This document shows, one piece after another, positions 25,314 through 26,411 of a DNA stretch of 26,411 nt. The translations under genes were made by a program, and so were the position numbers. Origin of the DNA: CAYWGR01 sp964458015 (GTDB lineage Bacteria; Planctomycetota; Planctomycetia; Pirellulales; Thermoguttaceae). The notes under the pieces were generated by a model that searched no databases, was not told where the DNA came from, and was given only the letters and a program-made list of their open reading frames with translations. Position 1 is the stretch's first letter; the number at the start of each line of letters is the position of its first letter. Where the stretch lies: assembly GCA_964458015.1 (NCBI GenBank), contig CAYWGR010000069.1, positions 1 through 26,411 on the forward strand. The letters are read 5' to 3'.

Positions 25314-26411
25314 TTAGGGTTTACTGCTTTTGTACATTTGCACGACTTCTTGATGCGAAAGCGGACGCTTGAAAATCGCCAGCTCATCCATCTTTCCGTG
25401 CAGACAACGAACCTCTCCCTTCCAATTGCCAATCCAGACAGGACCGACCATAAACGGCTGACCGACCTGGCAATCAACCTCGCCGACGCTGTTGCCGTTG
25501 GCATAGAACCGCACCTGCGACTTGGAACGGTCGCACGTACAAACCAAATGCATCCATTGCCGTAACCGGTAATTCTGAAATATCTCCCAACTCGTAATGT
25601 TATTCGTCATGAGCGTGTTGAAGCTCACGTGGCCGTTCCAGTTGGCAATTTGCCAATGCAAATCGAGATTTTCGCTCATTAAAAGGCCGCTGATGGTTCG
25701 GCCTTCGCCCAAGGTATCAAGGAAAATCCATGTCGCTAGCGTAAGATCCTCGACTTTTTGCGACAACTCGATCCGAACGTGATCCGAGGGATTGTGGAAC
25801 AGCAATGCCTGCTTGTCGGGCATTCGCCCCTCGGTCCAAATAGCGCCGTTCACAACGCCGTTGCGCGAACCGCGTGTTGCTTCCGCCACATTGGCCAACA
25901 AGGCCGGATGGTCTTTCTGCTGTTGGAAATCATAGTAGGCCACCAGCGACGGATCACGGCGGAGCTTCTGGCTATAAATCTGCCAACGATGGAAAGAGGT
26001 CATCTGCCGGTCGTTTTCCACGGCATTCGCCTGCTTCCAAAGCTGTTCGGATCGCACGAACAAGGCTGGATCTATGTTTTTAGCCCGGCGCACGATTGTG
26101 CTGCTGGCGACATCATTTCCATCCACCTGCCCCGACTCTTGAGCCGTCAGCCGAACAGGCGAACTCCCCTTGGCATTGGATCGCATTTCGATAATGCCTT
26201 GGAACACATAGGTCGAGGTAAGGCCCGAGGGTTGCACCTCGACGCCGAACTCCGTGCCCAGATCGGTGACCGTGGCCGTGGGCGTTTTGATAGTGAATAG
26301 TGGATAGTGGATAGTGGATAGGGAGGGATTAGGGATTAGGGATTGGGGATTAGAAATTTGGGATTTGTTGATTTGGGATTTGGGATTTGCTTCACTGGCC
26401 ACTGACCACTG
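25314..26411 (-). CDS. FecR-domain protein with C-terminal LamG domain, C-terminal part (right cassette)
   Basis: The frame is open to the right edge, so only the last 365 residues are seen; the cytoplasmic part, membrane helix and first half of the FecR region lie outside. The visible start is repeat-encoded (QWSVASEANPKSQ, then NPQSLIPNP and STIHYPLF). It runs straight into KTPTATVTDLGTEFGVEV, the FecR core also present in the paralogue, then YVFQGIIEMRS. A linker of about 80 residues leads to a LamG domain (LVAYYDFQ, LTLATWIFLDT, WMHLVCTCDRSKSQVRFYANG, GKMDELAIFKRPLS). By analogy it is a membrane regulator with an extracellular sensing domain; a sigma factor gene would be expected to the right of the window. 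Confidence 0.83.
   Translation of the reverse strand, partial: QWSVASEANPKSQINKSQISNPQSLIPNPSLSTIHYPLFTIKTPTATVTDLGTEFGVEVQPSGLTSTYVFQGIIEMRSNAKGSSPVRLTAQESGQVDGNDVASSTIVRRAKNIDPALFVRSEQLWKQANAVENDRQMTSFHRWQIYSQKLRRDPSLVAYYDFQQQKDHPALLANVAEATRGSRNGVVNGAIWTEGRMPDKQALLFHNPSDHVRIELSQKVEDLTLATWIFLDTLGEGRTISGLLMSENLDLHWQIANWNGHVSFNTLMTNNITSWEIFQNYRLRQWMHLVCTCDRSKSQVRFYANGNSVGEVDCQVGQPFMVGPVWIGNWKGEVRCLHGKMDELAIFKRPLSHQEVVQMYKSSKP
26289..26411 (-). repeat. Composite heptamer arrays inside the second FecR gene
   Basis: On the plus strand: GATAGTG-type units (26289-26321), GGGATTA/GGGATTT-type units (26325-26388, one 8-bp unit), then CACTGGC-type units from 26393 to the window edge. The order relative to the FecR core matches the array in the gene at 14295, with the GATAGTG family as an extra block next to the core. 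Confidence 0.8.

Overview
The window looks like a contig from a planctomycete, most likely an uncultured member of the Pirellulales or a related order. The reasons are two DUF1559 proteins (prepilin-like N-terminus plus H-X9-DG motif), two PEP-CTERM proteins, two FecR/LamG membrane proteins, a planctomycete-type sigma-70 factor, a small carboxypeptidase-regulatory-type lipoprotein and a TadG-like protein. A run of 10 Ns at 20792-20801 indicates a draft scaffold.

Left part (1-11730), core and signalling genes. The 3' end of a GltD/NfnB-type flavoprotein converges with a two-gene signalling operon on the minus strand: a large CHASE-PAS-GAF-PAS hybrid histidine kinase with its own receiver and HPt domain, and, coupled through an ATGA overlap, a receiver-GGDEF diguanylate cyclase. 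Divergent from it are a lipoprotein RND adaptor and its RND permease, also coupled by ATGA, followed by purD.

Right part (11999-26411), all on the minus strand and rich in accessory surface functions. Two paralogous cassettes have the same internal order: FecR/LamG membrane protein, PEP-CTERM protein, DUF1559 protein. The left cassette (16858 down to 11999) begins with a sigma-70 factor whose stop overlaps the FecR start and ends with a small lipoprotein. The right cassette (from the window edge down to 23434) is followed by a GH78-like alpha-L-rhamnosidase and a GH29-like alpha-L-fucosidase, so its context is glycan breakdown. Between the cassettes lie a TadG-like gene and a secreted hypothetical, closed by a strong intrinsic terminator.

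The most unusual signal is repeat biology. Short tandem repeats, mostly 7 bp, sit inside coding sequence at two fixed protein positions. One is just upstream of the conserved FecR core in both FecR/LamG genes; in the complete copy the insert spans about 95 residues and contains several repeat types plus a GC-rich palindromic element. The other is the leader peptide just before the AFTLVE/GFTLVE prepilin motif of both DUF1559 proteins. Inverted heptamer arrays also bracket the ribosome binding site and start codon of both DUF1559 genes. A separate inverted repeat of about 85-90 bp occurs twice and brackets the two glycosidase genes.
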